Positions 53,788-62,585 of a DNA stretch of 64,000 nucleotides are shown in pieces. Both the position numbers and the translations under genes were made by a program. The stretch comes from Desulfobulbus sp. GTDB lineage: Bacteria; Desulfobacterota; Desulfobulbia; Desulfobulbales; Desulfobulbaceae. The stretch covers positions 224,951 through 288,950 of the forward strand of contig JAITGO010000022.1 of assembly GCA_031280615.1 (NCBI GenBank), in the 5' to 3' direction. The notes under the pieces were generated by a model. It was given only the letters and a program-made list of their open reading frames with translations. It searched no databases and had not been told where the DNA came from. The number at the start of each line of letters is the position of its first letter. The first letter of the stretch is position 1.

Positions 53788-55117
53788 CGATCCCTTCCTT
53801 GCCGCTGGCGAGGTGGTGGCGGAGCAATTCGGCGAAGCAGGAGGCCTGCACATTGCTGTAGAGGGTGTCGCCAATGGTGACATGCGGCCCCTGGGTACAC
53901 AGGTTTTCGCAGAGATGGCCGGTTATCTCCGGCACCAGACCCGCGGCCTCGACACAGTGGCGCAGGGTTTCGATCGTCTGGCCGTTGTTGCCCCGGCTAA
54001 AGCAGGAACTGCCCATGCAGACGGCAATTTTCAGGGAAACCGGTGGCACCGGTCCGGGCTCGGGCGATTGCCGTTCCGTGTCGCTTCGACCGCTTCTGCC
54101 CCCCGGACCGCTGCCGACGGTTCGTCCCAGGGCGAGGACCTGGGCGCGGATTTGGTTGTCGCCTGCTTCGGCGGTCTCGATCCGGTCGGCCTTGCCGGGA
54201 TAGATGGCGTACAGTTCGCGGTACTGGGGCGGGGTCAGGTTCGGCATGATCACGTTGGCGCCGCGCCGTAGGGCCAGTTCCCGGCCCAGGCTGGCGTTCA
54301 TCACCGCCACCGCGGTGGTGGCCGGGATGTTGGCGTCCGGGCGGAGGATGCGGGCCAGGGCCACGGCCTTGCAGGTCATGTCGATGGTCGGCGGTACCTG
54401 GTCTTCGGCCGACAGTGGGGATTGGGCCTGCCAAAGCGGCGTCTGCGGATGGGCGATGAAGGGGCCGATGCCGATCATGTCCAGATCGAGCTCGCGGCAG
54501 AGCAGGAGGTCGTCGGCCAGGGTCTCGTAGCGCTGGCCGGGAATGCCGACCATCACCCCGCTGCCGGTTTCATAACCCAGGGCCCGCAATTTTCCGAGGA
54601 TGGCGATCCGGTCGGAAACCCGGCTGCCCCGGTCGGGATGGATGGCCCGGTAGAGCGCCCGGTCCGAAGTCTCGAACCGCAGCAGATACCGGTCGGCCCC
54701 GGCTTCGCGCCAGGCGGCCAGGGCGTCGTCGCTGCGTTCCCCCAGGCTCAGGGTCAGGGCCAGCGGGGTGGCGTTCTTGATCCGGCGGATGAGCCCGGCC
54801 AGCCAGTCGGCCTTGATGCCGTCGTCCTCGCCGGACTGGAGCACCAGGGTGCCGTAGCCCAGATGCTGGGCCGCAAGGGCGCAGGCGAACACTTCCTCCT
54901 CGCTCATCCGGTAGCGGCCGATTGCCTGATTCGCGGCCCGCAAGCCGCAGTAATGGCAGGCGCGGGCGCAGTGATTGGAAATTTCCACCAGGCCGCGCAG
55001 ATGGACCGCGTCGCCCACCTGCTCCTGGCGGAGCCGGTCCGCCTGTTGCCAGAGCCGCTCCAGTTGCTGCGAATCGGTGCAGCGCAGCCAGTCGAGGATT
55101 TCCCGGCGATCCATCAT
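53780..55117 (-). CDS. hydE: HydE radical SAM maturase fused to a thioredoxin-like [2Fe-2S] domain
   Basis: 445 residues. HydE part (about 1-335): radical SAM motif SNHCARACHYCGLR (C-x3-C-x2-C), LQSGEDDGIKADWLAGLI, GVMVGIPGQRYETLADDLL and IPATTAVAVMNASLGRE. A Gly/Ser/Pro-rich linker (about 335-359) leads to a [2Fe-2S] domain (360-445) with CMGSSC and CENLCTQGP. HydE builds the diiron subcluster from the HydG product. Usual HydE proteins are about 350 residues, so the last 86 are extra. One continuous frame, no internal start with a ribosome site. Start overlaps the hydF stop. Confidence 0.93.
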   Translation of the reverse strand: MMDRREILDWLRCTDSQQLERLWQQADRLRQEQVGDAVHLRGLVEISNHCARACHYCGLRAANQAIGRYRMSEEEVFACALAAQHLGYGTLVLQSGEDDGIKADWLAGLIRRIKNATPLALTLSLGERSDDALAAWREAGADRYLLRFETSDRALYRAIHPDRGSRVSDRIAILGKLRALGYETGSGVMVGIPGQRYETLADDLLLCRELDLDMIGIGPFIAHPQTPLWQAQSPLSAEDQVPPTIDMTCKAVALARILRPDANIPATTAVAVMNASLGRELALRRGANVIMPNLTPPQYRELYAIYPGKADRIETAEAGDNQIRAQVLALGRTVGSGPGGRSGRSDTERQSPEPGPVPPVSLKIAVCMGSSCFSRGNNGQTIETLRHCVEAAGLVPEITGHLCENLCTQGPHVTIGDTLYSNVQASCFAELLRHHLASGKEGIDG

Positions 55118-56361
55118 CGGCCTCCGCCATCGTGGGCCAGCGAACGGTACAGTTCCAAGGCGGCCGGGAAAGGGCTGAGGGCGCGGGCGAAAATGCCCAG
55201 GCTGTAGGCAATGGCCAGGCCGTAATTGGTGATCGGCACCCCGGCTTCCCGGCAATGGTGGATGCGGCTCAAGACCGCACGGCGGTTCAACATGCAGGAG
55301 CCGCACTGGATCACCAGGTGGTATCGGTGCAGATCGGCGGGGAAGTCGTGGCCCTGGACATGGGTGAATGCCAGTTGACCGCCGACGAATTGGGTCAGCC
55401 AGCGGGGAATCTTGACCCGGCCGATATCCTCGCCGATGGGGTGATGGGCGCAGGCCTCGGCGATCAGCACCCGGTCGCCGGGCTGGAGCCGCTCGATGGC
55501 CAGCGCCCCGGCCACTTGGGTGAGCAGGTCGCCCTTGCTGCGGGAAAAAAGGATGGAAAAACCGGTCATCTTGATCTCGGGCGGCACGTCGGCGGCCACC
55601 TTGAGAAAGGCTTGGGAATCGGTCACCACCAGTTTGGGCGGGGTGCGCAGCAGGCCGAGGGCGTGGCGCAGTTCCCGTTCCTTGACCACCAGGCTCAGGG
55701 CATCGCCGTCGAGGAGGTCGCGGATGGTCTGCACCTGGGGCAGGATCAGGCGTCCCTTGGGCGCTTCCTTGTCGATGGGCACCACCAGCACCGCGGTCTC
55801 GCCCGGCCCCACCAGATCGGAGACGATGGCCGGGCTGTCGACGAAATCGGCCGGCGCCAGCTCGATGAGCCGCTGCCGCAGCTCGCCGACGCCCGTTCCG
55901 TCGATGGCGGCGGTGGGCACCAGCGGGATGCTTGCTACCGCCAGCTCGGCGGCCAGCGCATCGGTGGCCCGGCCCCGGTCGGCCTTGTTCATCGCCACCA
56001 GCACCGGAATCCGGCGGGATTGCAGGGCTGCCACCAGTTCGCGCTCGAAAGGGCCCCATTCGCCCTCGGCACTGACGACGATCCCCAGATCGGTGCGGTC
56101 GAACACCGCCGTGGTGCGGGCGATGCGCATTTCGCCCAGGGCGCCGACATCGTCGATCCCGGCGGTGTCGATAAACAGGACCGGGCCGAGCGGCAGCAGC
56201 TCCATCGGCTTTTCCACCGGATCGGTGGTGGTGCCGGCGACAGGGGAGACGATGGCCACCTGCTGGCGGGTGATGGCGTTGAGCAGGCTCGACTTGCCGA
56301 CATTGCGGCGGCCGAACAGGCCGATGTGGAGGCGAAGGCCTTTGGGGGCGGATTGGCTCAT
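55114..56361 (-). CDS. hydF: [FeFe]-hydrogenase maturation GTPase HydF
   Basis: 415 residues from MSQSAPKG. GTPase domain: FGRRNVGKSSLLNAI (P-loop), PVAGTTTDPV, FIDTAGIDD, AMNKAD. C-terminal cluster-binding domain with EACAHHPIGEDIGRVKIPRWL and IQCGSCMLNRRAV, giving the three cysteines and histidines that hold the [4Fe-4S] scaffold. HydF carries the diiron precursor to the apo-hydrogenase. A longer in-frame extension upstream lies inside the aspartate ammonia-lyase gene and is rejected. Only weak ribosome-site similarity, one base after the preceding stop. Confidence 0.96.
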   Translation of the reverse strand: MSQSAPKGLRLHIGLFGRRNVGKSSLLNAITRQQVAIVSPVAGTTTDPVEKPMELLPLGPVLFIDTAGIDDVGALGEMRIARTTAVFDRTDLGIVVSAEGEWGPFERELVAALQSRRIPVLVAMNKADRGRATDALAAELAVASIPLVPTAAIDGTGVGELRQRLIELAPADFVDSPAIVSDLVGPGETAVLVVPIDKEAPKGRLILPQVQTIRDLLDGDALSLVVKERELRHALGLLRTPPKLVVTDSQAFLKVAADVPPEIKMTGFSILFSRSKGDLLTQVAGALAIERLQPGDRVLIAEACAHHPIGEDIGRVKIPRWLTQFVGGQLAFTHVQGHDFPADLHRYHLVIQCGSCMLNRRAVLSRIHHCREAGVPITNYGLAIAYSLGIFARALSPFPAALELYRSLAHDGGGR

Positions 56362-56362
56362 G

Positions 56363-57772
56363 CTAGCTCGTGTGCTGGGGCGAGGAAAGGGCGAAGCCGA
56401 GGCGGCAGACCGCGGCGGCGCCGGTAAGTCGGTCGAACTGGTCGTCGTCGATGCCGGCCTCGGTGCGGGCCAGCTCGCGGATGGAGCGGCCGGTGCGGTC
56501 CGCTGCCGCCGCCAGGTCCGCAGCCCGTTCATGGCCGATGGCCGGCACCAGGGCGGTGACCGCAGCGGTGGCGTTGGCCACCTGTTGGGCGCAGCGGGCC
56601 GCATCCACTTCGAGGCCGTCGACGCAGTGGCGGCACAGGATGTCGTCGGCGTTGGTCAACAAATCGAGCGTGTCCAGCAGGGTCTGGGCCACCAGGGGGA
56701 GAAAGGGGTTCAGCTCCAGGTTGCCCGAAGCGCAGGCCAGGGTCAGGGCCGCGTCGTGGCCGATCGCCAGCATGGCCGCCTGGCTGACCGCCTCCGGGAT
56801 GACCGGATTGACCTTGCCGGGCATGATCGAGGAACCGGCCTGGCGGCGGGGCAGCCGCAACTCGGCCAGGCCCGCGTCCGGCCCGGAGCCGAGCACCCGC
56901 AGGTCGGAGCAAATTTTCAGCAAATTGGCGGCGTGGGCCTTGAGCATCCCCGAGACCTCGACAAAGACATCGGCGTTCTGGGTGGCTTCCACCAGGTTTT
57001 CCGCCCGGGCCAAACCCAGGCCGGTCAGTTCGCGCAGGCTTTCGGTGACTTCGAAGATGTAGCGGCGCGGCGCGGCCAGGCCGGTGCCCACGGCCGTGCC
57101 GCCGAGATTGACCACCCGCAGCCGTTCATGGCACTTGGCAAGGCGCCAGCGGTCGCGGTTGATGGCCTCGGCATAGGCGGCAAAGGTGCGGTCGGCGGTG
57201 ATCAGCACCGCGTCTTGCCATTCGGTGCGGGCCACCTTGACCACATGGGCCCACCGCTGCTCCTGCCGCTGGAAGGCTTCCTGCAAGGCCACCACCTTGT
57301 GTTCCAGGCGGGCCAGCAGTTCGAGGGCCGCCACCCGCAGGGCGGTGGGGAAGACATCGTTAGTCGACTGGTGGCGGTTGAGGTCGTCCAGGGGGCTGAT
57401 CCGGCCATAATCGCCCTGGGCACAGCCCAGCAGCACCAGGGCCCGGTTGGCCAGCACCTCGTTGACGTTCATGTTGGCGCTGGTGCCGGCCCCGCCCTGC
57501 CCCAGTTGGCCCGCGGCCATCTCCCGGCAGGCGGCCAGGATGGCGTCGGCCTTGGCCGGGTCGTCCCGCCAGATTCCCAGACGGTCGTTGGTCTGTGCCG
57601 CCGCCAGCTTGACCGTGCCGAGGGCACGGATCAGCGCCGGATGGAGCGGTCGGCCGGAAAGGGGGAAGTTTTCTAAGGCCCGCAGGGTGTGAATGCCCCA
57701 CAGGCCATCGCCTGGGAGCTGGCGCGAACCGAGCGCGTCGGTTTCCGTTCGGGTCGGGGACATGGGGGACAT
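56363..57772 (-). CDS. aspA: Aspartate ammonia-lyase, first gene of the hydrogenase maturation operon
   Basis: 469 residues, the usual length. Fumarase/aspartase superfamily signature SSIMPGKVNPVIPE at about 345, plus GAGTSANMNVNEVLANRAL and RHQSTNDVFPTALRVAA with the substrate-binding TxxS-like motif. It should cleave aspartate to fumarate and ammonia. Its stop lies one base from the hydF start. Because the H-cluster bridging dithiomethylamine needs a nitrogen atom, local ammonia supply for maturation is a reasonable idea, but ordinary fumarate formation is an equal one. The start at 57772 lacks a clear ribosome site; 57763 is also possible. Confidence 0.88.
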   Translation of the reverse strand: MSPMSPTRTETDALGSRQLPGDGLWGIHTLRALENFPLSGRPLHPALIRALGTVKLAAAQTNDRLGIWRDDPAKADAILAACREMAAGQLGQGGAGTSANMNVNEVLANRALVLLGCAQGDYGRISPLDDLNRHQSTNDVFPTALRVAALELLARLEHKVVALQEAFQRQEQRWAHVVKVARTEWQDAVLITADRTFAAYAEAINRDRWRLAKCHERLRVVNLGGTAVGTGLAAPRRYIFEVTESLRELTGLGLARAENLVEATQNADVFVEVSGMLKAHAANLLKICSDLRVLGSGPDAGLAELRLPRRQAGSSIMPGKVNPVIPEAVSQAAMLAIGHDAALTLACASGNLELNPFLPLVAQTLLDTLDLLTNADDILCRHCVDGLEVDAARCAQQVANATAAVTALVPAIGHERAADLAAAADRTGRSIRELARTEAGIDDDQFDRLTGAAAVCRLGFALSSPQHTS

Positions 57773-57836
57773 CAGGGGAAAAAGGACAATCGTCGATAAC
57801 CGCAAAGAACACGGGATGCGACTATTGTAGGGCCGA

Positions 57837-57852
57837 TGCGGGTTTCGTGCCA
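57837..57852 (-). promoter_or_regulatory. Sigma-54-like promoter candidate of the aspA-hydFE operon
   Basis: Minus strand TGGCACGAAACCCGCA: a perfect -24 box and GC at the -12 position with correct spacing, but CC instead of TT before GC. A TACAAT (57829-57824) on the same strand is a possible sigma-70 -10 box without a good -35. Start of transcription would fall near 57826, about 54 bases before the gene. Confidence 0.35.
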
Positions 57853-57887
57853 CGGAAAAAGTTGACGGCAAAAGGCCGCGATCGACC

Positions 57888-57918
57888 GGACTCCGGTACC
57901 AGCCCGATACCGGAGTCC
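57888..57918. repeat. Perfect 11-bp inverted repeat upstream of aspA
   Basis: GGACTCCGGTA (57888-57898), 9-base loop, TACCGGAGTCC (57908-57918). No T-run follows on either strand. It lies about 36 bases upstream of the sigma-54-like box and may be an activator site or part of a terminator. Confidence 0.5.
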
Positions 57919-58063
57919 ACGCAAGATGTTCAGGAGTAGGGGTGCGTTGTCGAAAAAAAACCGCATGGCGATTCTCTCCTGCGGGTCATGCACGGATTCT
58001 TCCAAGGCACGGCGATCTGTCGCGAAAACCGCCATGCCCCGGAAGAACGAAAAAGAAAGAAAT

Positions 58064-58102
58064 GCTCCCGCCGGCCGACAGGGACAACCAACCGGCGGGA
58101 GC
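58064..58102 (-). terminator. Terminator of the rex-hnd operon
   Basis: GCTCCCGCCGG/CCGGCGGGAGC arms with a 17-base loop, followed on the minus strand by a T-rich run. It lies 16 bases beyond the hndD stop. Confidence 0.75.
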
Positions 58103-58117
58103 GGGGGGATGCCTCGT

Positions 58118-60169
58118 TCAGCAGGCGTCGGCTCGGACTGTCCCGTCCGGCGCCTGGGCCAGTTCGGCATGGATGGCCTGCACCACCTTCTCCAGGGTCG
58201 CCTGGGAGATGATCGTCTCGCCGACCGCCACATTGGGCCCTTCGCCGCAACGTTCGAAGCAGAACGAGGCCTGGACCTGCACCCGGTCGTCGAGGTCGTT
58301 GGCCTCGACATGCTTCATCAAGCCCTGGATGATGGCCTGGGAGTTGCGCAAAAAGCACCCGGTGCCGGCGCAAACCCGCACGATCAGCGGGCCGTCGCTC
58401 GACTCCTTGGCCTTGGTCAGGGCGATATCCTCGGCCCCGGTGCGGCGGCGATGATGGTAATGGGTGTGCAGCAGCCGGTGCGATTCGCGGCTGCCCGGTT
58501 CGCCCAGGTATTTCTGGTAGCACTCGGTGACGAAGTGATTTTCCTGGGAACAGTGGAGATCGAGCAGCCGGTCGGCGTTGTACAGGGCCGCGGTGCGGTC
58601 CTTCCGCCGCTGGGCGATATCCCGCCCCACCGGCTGGCCGGCGCCGCCGATACAGCCGCCGGGGCAGGCCATGACCTCCACCAGGTCGACCAAAAGCGTG
58701 CCGGCAAGAATCCGCTCCATCACCTCGCGCGCCTTGCCCAAGCCGTGGACGATGGCCAGCTTCAGCTCGACTCCGCCGACCTCGGTGCGGATCAGCCGCA
58801 GGGACTCTTCGCCCCGGATATCCTCGAATTCCGGGTCCACCGGATTCTGGCCGGTGAGCTTGCCCGCCGCATAGCGGAGCACCGCCTCGGTGACCCCGCC
58901 GGAGTTGCCGAAAATGACGCCGGCGCCGGTCTTGAAGCCCATGGGCATGTCGAAGCTCGCCGGGTTGAGCTTGTTGAGGCTCAAGCCCGATTCCTCGATC
59001 ATCCGTGCCAGTTCCTGGGTGGTGAGCACATAGTCGACATCCGGGACGCCGCCGGTGCGGAATTCCGGCCGCCGGGCCTCGAATTTCTTGGCCGTGCAGG
59101 GCATGATCGCCACCATGACGATGTCCTTGCGCTCCCGGCCGAGTTGCGCCGGCAGGGTGTGCTTGACCATGGAGCCCAGCATTTGCTGCGGTGAACGGCA
59201 GGAACTGAGATTGCCCAGGAGCTGCGGGAAATACTGCTCGGCGAATTTGACCCATCCCGGACAGCAGCTGGTGAACAGCGGCAACCGCTCGCCGTTGGTC
59301 TTGCGGGCGATGAACTCGTTGGCCTCCTCGACCACGGTGAGGTCGGCGCTGAAGCTGGTGTCGTAGACGATGTCGAATCCCATCCGTTTCATCGCCGCCA
59401 CCACCTGACCGGTGGTGTTGAGACCGTATTCGCCGCCGAACTGCTCGCCAATGGCCACCCGCACCGCCGGCGCGATCTGGGCCACCACCACGGTGTTGGG
59501 ATCGTGGATGGCCTGCCACACCGCCTCGATCTCCGGGGCCGGCGCCAGGGCCCCGGTGGGGCAGACCGAGGCGCACTGGCCGCAGTTGACGCACTCGCCC
59601 GCTCCCAGATCCTGGCCAAAGGCGGGCAGCACCGCGGCATCATGGCCCCGGTAGGCGAAGTCGATGGCGCCGACCGACTGGATCTCGTCGCAGAAACGGA
59701 CGCAATCGCCGCAGAGCACGCATTTGTTGGGATCGCGGATCAGGGACGGGCTCGAGGTATCCACCGGCTTGGGCTGATGGATGGAGCGGTAACGGATGTT
59801 GGTGATGCCGAGCCGGCGGGCGATGTCCTGCAATTGGCAGGAACCGCTGCGCACGCAACTGGTGCACTCCCGGTCGTGGTTGGCCAGCAGCAGTTCGATG
59901 GCGATTTTGCGGATCTCCCGCAGCTCCTGGGTGTTGGTCCGGATCACCAATCCCGGTTCGGGCGGGGTGGAACAGGCTCCGAGAACGCCGCGCCCCTCGA
60001 CATCGACCAGGCAGAGGCGGCAGGCGCCATAAACGCTCAGATCGGAATGGTAGCAGAAGGTGGGCAGGTCGATGCCGATTTTGCGCACCAGTTCCAACAG
60101 ATTTTTTTCGCCCTCGATCGCCACGTTGCGGCCGTCGATGGTCAGTGTGGTGGCTTGTACCTTGCTCAT
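58118..60169 (-). CDS. HndD-type [FeFe]-hydrogenase catalytic subunit, with C-terminal [2Fe-2S] domain
   Basis: 683 residues. Plant-type [2Fe-2S] (CYHSDLSVYGACRLC), His-Cys cluster (HDRECTSCVRSGSCQ), two [4Fe-4S] (CVLCGDCVRFC, CVNCGQCASVC), then the H-cluster motifs TSCCPGW, IMPCTAKKFEA and EVMACPGGCIGGAGQP, and a small-subunit domain (YLGEPGSRESHRLLHTHY). The end (about 600-683) is a thioredoxin-like [2Fe-2S] domain (CAGTGC, CFERC) not always present in HndD. Catalytic unit of a cytoplasmic NAD(P)-linked, possibly electron-bifurcating, hydrogenase with the two preceding genes. Coupled to hndC by an ATGA overlap. Confidence 0.95.
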   Translation of the reverse strand: MSKVQATTLTIDGRNVAIEGEKNLLELVRKIGIDLPTFCYHSDLSVYGACRLCLVDVEGRGVLGACSTPPEPGLVIRTNTQELREIRKIAIELLLANHDRECTSCVRSGSCQLQDIARRLGITNIRYRSIHQPKPVDTSSPSLIRDPNKCVLCGDCVRFCDEIQSVGAIDFAYRGHDAAVLPAFGQDLGAGECVNCGQCASVCPTGALAPAPEIEAVWQAIHDPNTVVVAQIAPAVRVAIGEQFGGEYGLNTTGQVVAAMKRMGFDIVYDTSFSADLTVVEEANEFIARKTNGERLPLFTSCCPGWVKFAEQYFPQLLGNLSSCRSPQQMLGSMVKHTLPAQLGRERKDIVMVAIMPCTAKKFEARRPEFRTGGVPDVDYVLTTQELARMIEESGLSLNKLNPASFDMPMGFKTGAGVIFGNSGGVTEAVLRYAAGKLTGQNPVDPEFEDIRGEESLRLIRTEVGGVELKLAIVHGLGKAREVMERILAGTLLVDLVEVMACPGGCIGGAGQPVGRDIAQRRKDRTAALYNADRLLDLHCSQENHFVTECYQKYLGEPGSRESHRLLHTHYHHRRRTGAEDIALTKAKESSDGPLIVRVCAGTGCFLRNSQAIIQGLMKHVEANDLDDRVQVQASFCFERCGEGPNVAVGETIISQATLEKVVQAIHAELAQAPDGTVRADAC

Positions 60170-62067
60170 GCCTGTCCTCCTTGCAATCCCTCGACCGCGC
60201 CGAATTTGCAGGACTGCGCGCAGACCCCGCACTTGATGCATTTTTCCTGATCGATCGTGTGCGGCTGTTTGAGTTCGCCGCCGATCGCCTCCACCGGGCA
60301 TTTCTTGGCGCACTTGCCGCAGCCCTTGCACTTGTCCGCGTTGATCCACGGTTTGAGCAGGGCCTTGCAGTGGCCGGCCGGACAGACCTTGTCCCGAACA
60401 TGGGCCTCGTATTCTTCCGGAAAATGGCGCAGGGTGGAAAGAACCGGGTTGGGCGCGGTCTTGCCGAGTCCGCACAACGAGCCTTTCTGCACCGCCAGGG
60501 CCAGCTCCTTCAAGAGCGGCAGAGTCCGCTCGGTGGCCCGGCCCTCGATGATGTCGTCCATCAGGGCCAACATTTGGCGGGTGCCTTCGCGGCAGAGAAC
60601 GCACTTGCCGCAGCTTTCGCGCTGGGTGAATTCCATGAAGAACCGGGCCACCGCAACCATGCAGGTGTCCTGGTTCATGGCCACCAGGCCGCCGCTGCCC
60701 ACCATGGCGCCGACGCCGCGCAGCGAGTCGAAATCCATCGGTAGGTCGAGGTGCTCCTGGGTCAGACAGCCGCCGGAAGGGCCGCCGATCTGGACCGCCT
60801 TGAAGCCGGCCGGATCGATGCTGCCGTCGTTTTTGGTGACCCCGCCGCCGATATTGTGGACGATTTCCCGCAAGGTAGTGCCAAACGGCACCTCGATCAG
60901 GCCGGTGTTGGCGACATGGCCGGTGAGGGCAAAGGTCTTGGTGCCCGGCGATCCAGGGGTGCCCAACTCGCGGAAGCGCACCGCTCCCTGCTGGACGATG
61001 CGGACCGTGTGGGCCAGGGTCTCGACGTTGTTGATGATGGTCGGCTTGCCCCAGAGGCCGCTCTGGGCCGGGAACGGCGGCTTGGGCCGAGGCATGCCGC
61101 GCTGGCCCTCGATCGAGGCGATCATCGCGGTTTCCTCGCCGCAGACAAAGGCGCCGGCCCCTTCCATGATCTCGCAACTGATCGTGCAGCCGGAACCGAA
61201 GACATTGGCGCCCAGGATGCCGCGTTCGGCCGCATCCTTGACCGCCCGCCGCATCCGCTGCACGGCCAGCGGGTATTCGGCCCGCACATAGACCAGGGTC
61301 TCGTCGGCGCCGATGGCCCGGGCGGCGATCATCAAGCCCTCGATGACGCTGTGGGGGTTGCCTTCCATGACGCTGCGATTCATGAAGGCGCCAGGATCGC
61401 CCTCGTCGGCGTTACAGATCACGTATTTCTTGTCGCTGACCTGTCGCCGGGCCGCCTCCCATTTGCGGCCGGTGGGAAAGCCGCCGCCGCCTCTGCCCCT
61501 GAGGCCCGATTCGGCAACCTCGGTGCAGATGGCCTCGGGGCTCATCTCCAGGAAAGCCTTCTTGGCCGCTTCGTACCCGCCGTTGCGGATGTATTCGTCG
61601 ATGTTCTCCGGATCGATGGTGCCGCAATCGCCCAGGACGAACCGCTGCTGGCGGGTGTAGAAGGGAATGTCGTCGGTACCCTGGCAGACGTGGTCCTTGC
61701 CCGGTTCGCAGTAGAGCAGCCGTTCGACCGTCTTGCCCGCCATCAGGCTGGTGGTCACGATTTCCGCTACATCCGCGGGTTTGACCTGGGTGTAGAGGAT
61801 GTTCTCCGGCAAAATCGTCACCAGAGGGCCCATCTGGCAAAATCCCTGGCAGCCGCTGCGGGTCACGGCGGTCTTGTCGTGGTTGTCGTTTTCCGCCCGC
61901 AGCTCGAGCAGGATGGGCAGATCGTTGGCCGCCATCTCCTGTTGGAAGGCGGCATAGACCTTCATCGCCCCGTTGGCGACGCAGCCGGTGCCCGCGCAGA
62001 TCACCACCCGGCGTCGGGCGCCCATCAGCACATCGATATGGTCACATTCCTGATGCAGCGCGCTCAT
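60166..62067 (-). CDS. HndC/NuoF-type flavin and NAD(P)-binding subunit
   Basis: 633 residues. N-terminal thioredoxin-like [2Fe-2S] (CAGTGC, CQGFCQMGP), FMN site GRGGGGFPTGRKWEAAR, NADH-site GAGAFVCGEETAMIASIEG, the ESCGKCVLCREGT...C [4Fe-4S], and two C-terminal ferredoxin-type clusters (CKGCGKCAKKCP, CIKCGVCAQSC). It transfers electrons between NAD(P) and the hydrogenase subunit. Genes of this plan with HndA and HndD form Hnd-type, often bifurcating, complexes. Start overlaps hndA (ATGA). A longer in-frame start lies inside hndA. Confidence 0.95.
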   Translation of the reverse strand: MSALHQECDHIDVLMGARRRVVICAGTGCVANGAMKVYAAFQQEMAANDLPILLELRAENDNHDKTAVTRSGCQGFCQMGPLVTILPENILYTQVKPADVAEIVTTSLMAGKTVERLLYCEPGKDHVCQGTDDIPFYTRQQRFVLGDCGTIDPENIDEYIRNGGYEAAKKAFLEMSPEAICTEVAESGLRGRGGGGFPTGRKWEAARRQVSDKKYVICNADEGDPGAFMNRSVMEGNPHSVIEGLMIAARAIGADETLVYVRAEYPLAVQRMRRAVKDAAERGILGANVFGSGCTISCEIMEGAGAFVCGEETAMIASIEGQRGMPRPKPPFPAQSGLWGKPTIINNVETLAHTVRIVQQGAVRFRELGTPGSPGTKTFALTGHVANTGLIEVPFGTTLREIVHNIGGGVTKNDGSIDPAGFKAVQIGGPSGGCLTQEHLDLPMDFDSLRGVGAMVGSGGLVAMNQDTCMVAVARFFMEFTQRESCGKCVLCREGTRQMLALMDDIIEGRATERTLPLLKELALAVQKGSLCGLGKTAPNPVLSTLRHFPEEYEAHVRDKVCPAGHCKALLKPWINADKCKGCGKCAKKCPVEAIGGELKQPHTIDQEKCIKCGVCAQSCKFGAVEGLQGGQA

Positions 62068-62585
62068 GCGTTCACCTTTTCCTGTTGTTCGATCTCGTCG
62101 ATGAGCCGGACGGCCGCCTCGGGGGTCATCTGGCCATGGACCTCTTCGTTGATGACCACCACCGGCGCCAGGCCGCAGGCGCCGAGGCAGGCCACGGTCT
62201 CGACGGTGAAGAGCATGTCGTCGGTGGTATTGCTCTTGGCCGATACGCCCAGCCGTTTGTAGATGGCCTCGAGAATGGGGATCGAGCGCTTGACGTGGCA
62301 GGCGGTGCCGTCGCACAGCCGGATGCAGTATTTGCCCTTGGGGCTGAGCGCGAAGTGGGAATAGAAGGTGGCCACTCCGAACACTCGGGCCGGCGGGATC
62401 GCCAGGCCGGTGGCGACAAAGGTCAGGACATCTTCCGGCAGGTAGCGGTATTCCTCCTGCACGGCCTGGAGAATCGGGATCAGGCGCTGCGGCTGATTGC
62501 CGTTCTCCGCCAGGATGGCGTCGACCTTTTCATAGTGGCGCGCCGGGGATTGCTGCTGGACGGTTGCCAGCTCAACTGCGTTCAT
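62064..62585 (-). CDS. HndA/NuoE-type [2Fe-2S] subunit
   Basis: 173 residues. Thioredoxin-like [2Fe-2S] ligands CDGTAC and CLGACGLAPVV in the NuoE spacing, preceded by helical ILQAVQEEYRYLPEDVLTFVA. Accepts or hands over electrons between the flavin subunit and the hydrogenase chain. GGAGG precedes the ATG, which overlaps the rex stop (ATGA). Confidence 0.95.
   Translation of the reverse strand: MNAVELATVQQQSPARHYEKVDAILAENGNQPQRLIPILQAVQEEYRYLPEDVLTFVATGLAIPPARVFGVATFYSHFALSPKGKYCIRLCDGTACHVKRSIPILEAIYKRLGVSAKSNTTDDMLFTVETVACLGACGLAPVVVINEEVHGQMTPEAAVRLIDEIEQQEKVNA

Larger units (their letters stand above)
57773..58117. other. Intergenic region between hndD and the aspA-hyd operon
   Basis: 345 bases. 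It contains, from left to right, a promoter candidate for aspA, a perfect 11-bp stem-loop at 57888-57918, and the hndD terminator at 58064-58102, all annotated separately. Confidence 0.6.

Noticed and set aside
54040..54060. A separate ferredoxin gene starting inside the hydE frame
   Set aside because: No ATG with a ribosome site exists near the domain start; only a poorly placed GTG. The fusion is the simpler reading.
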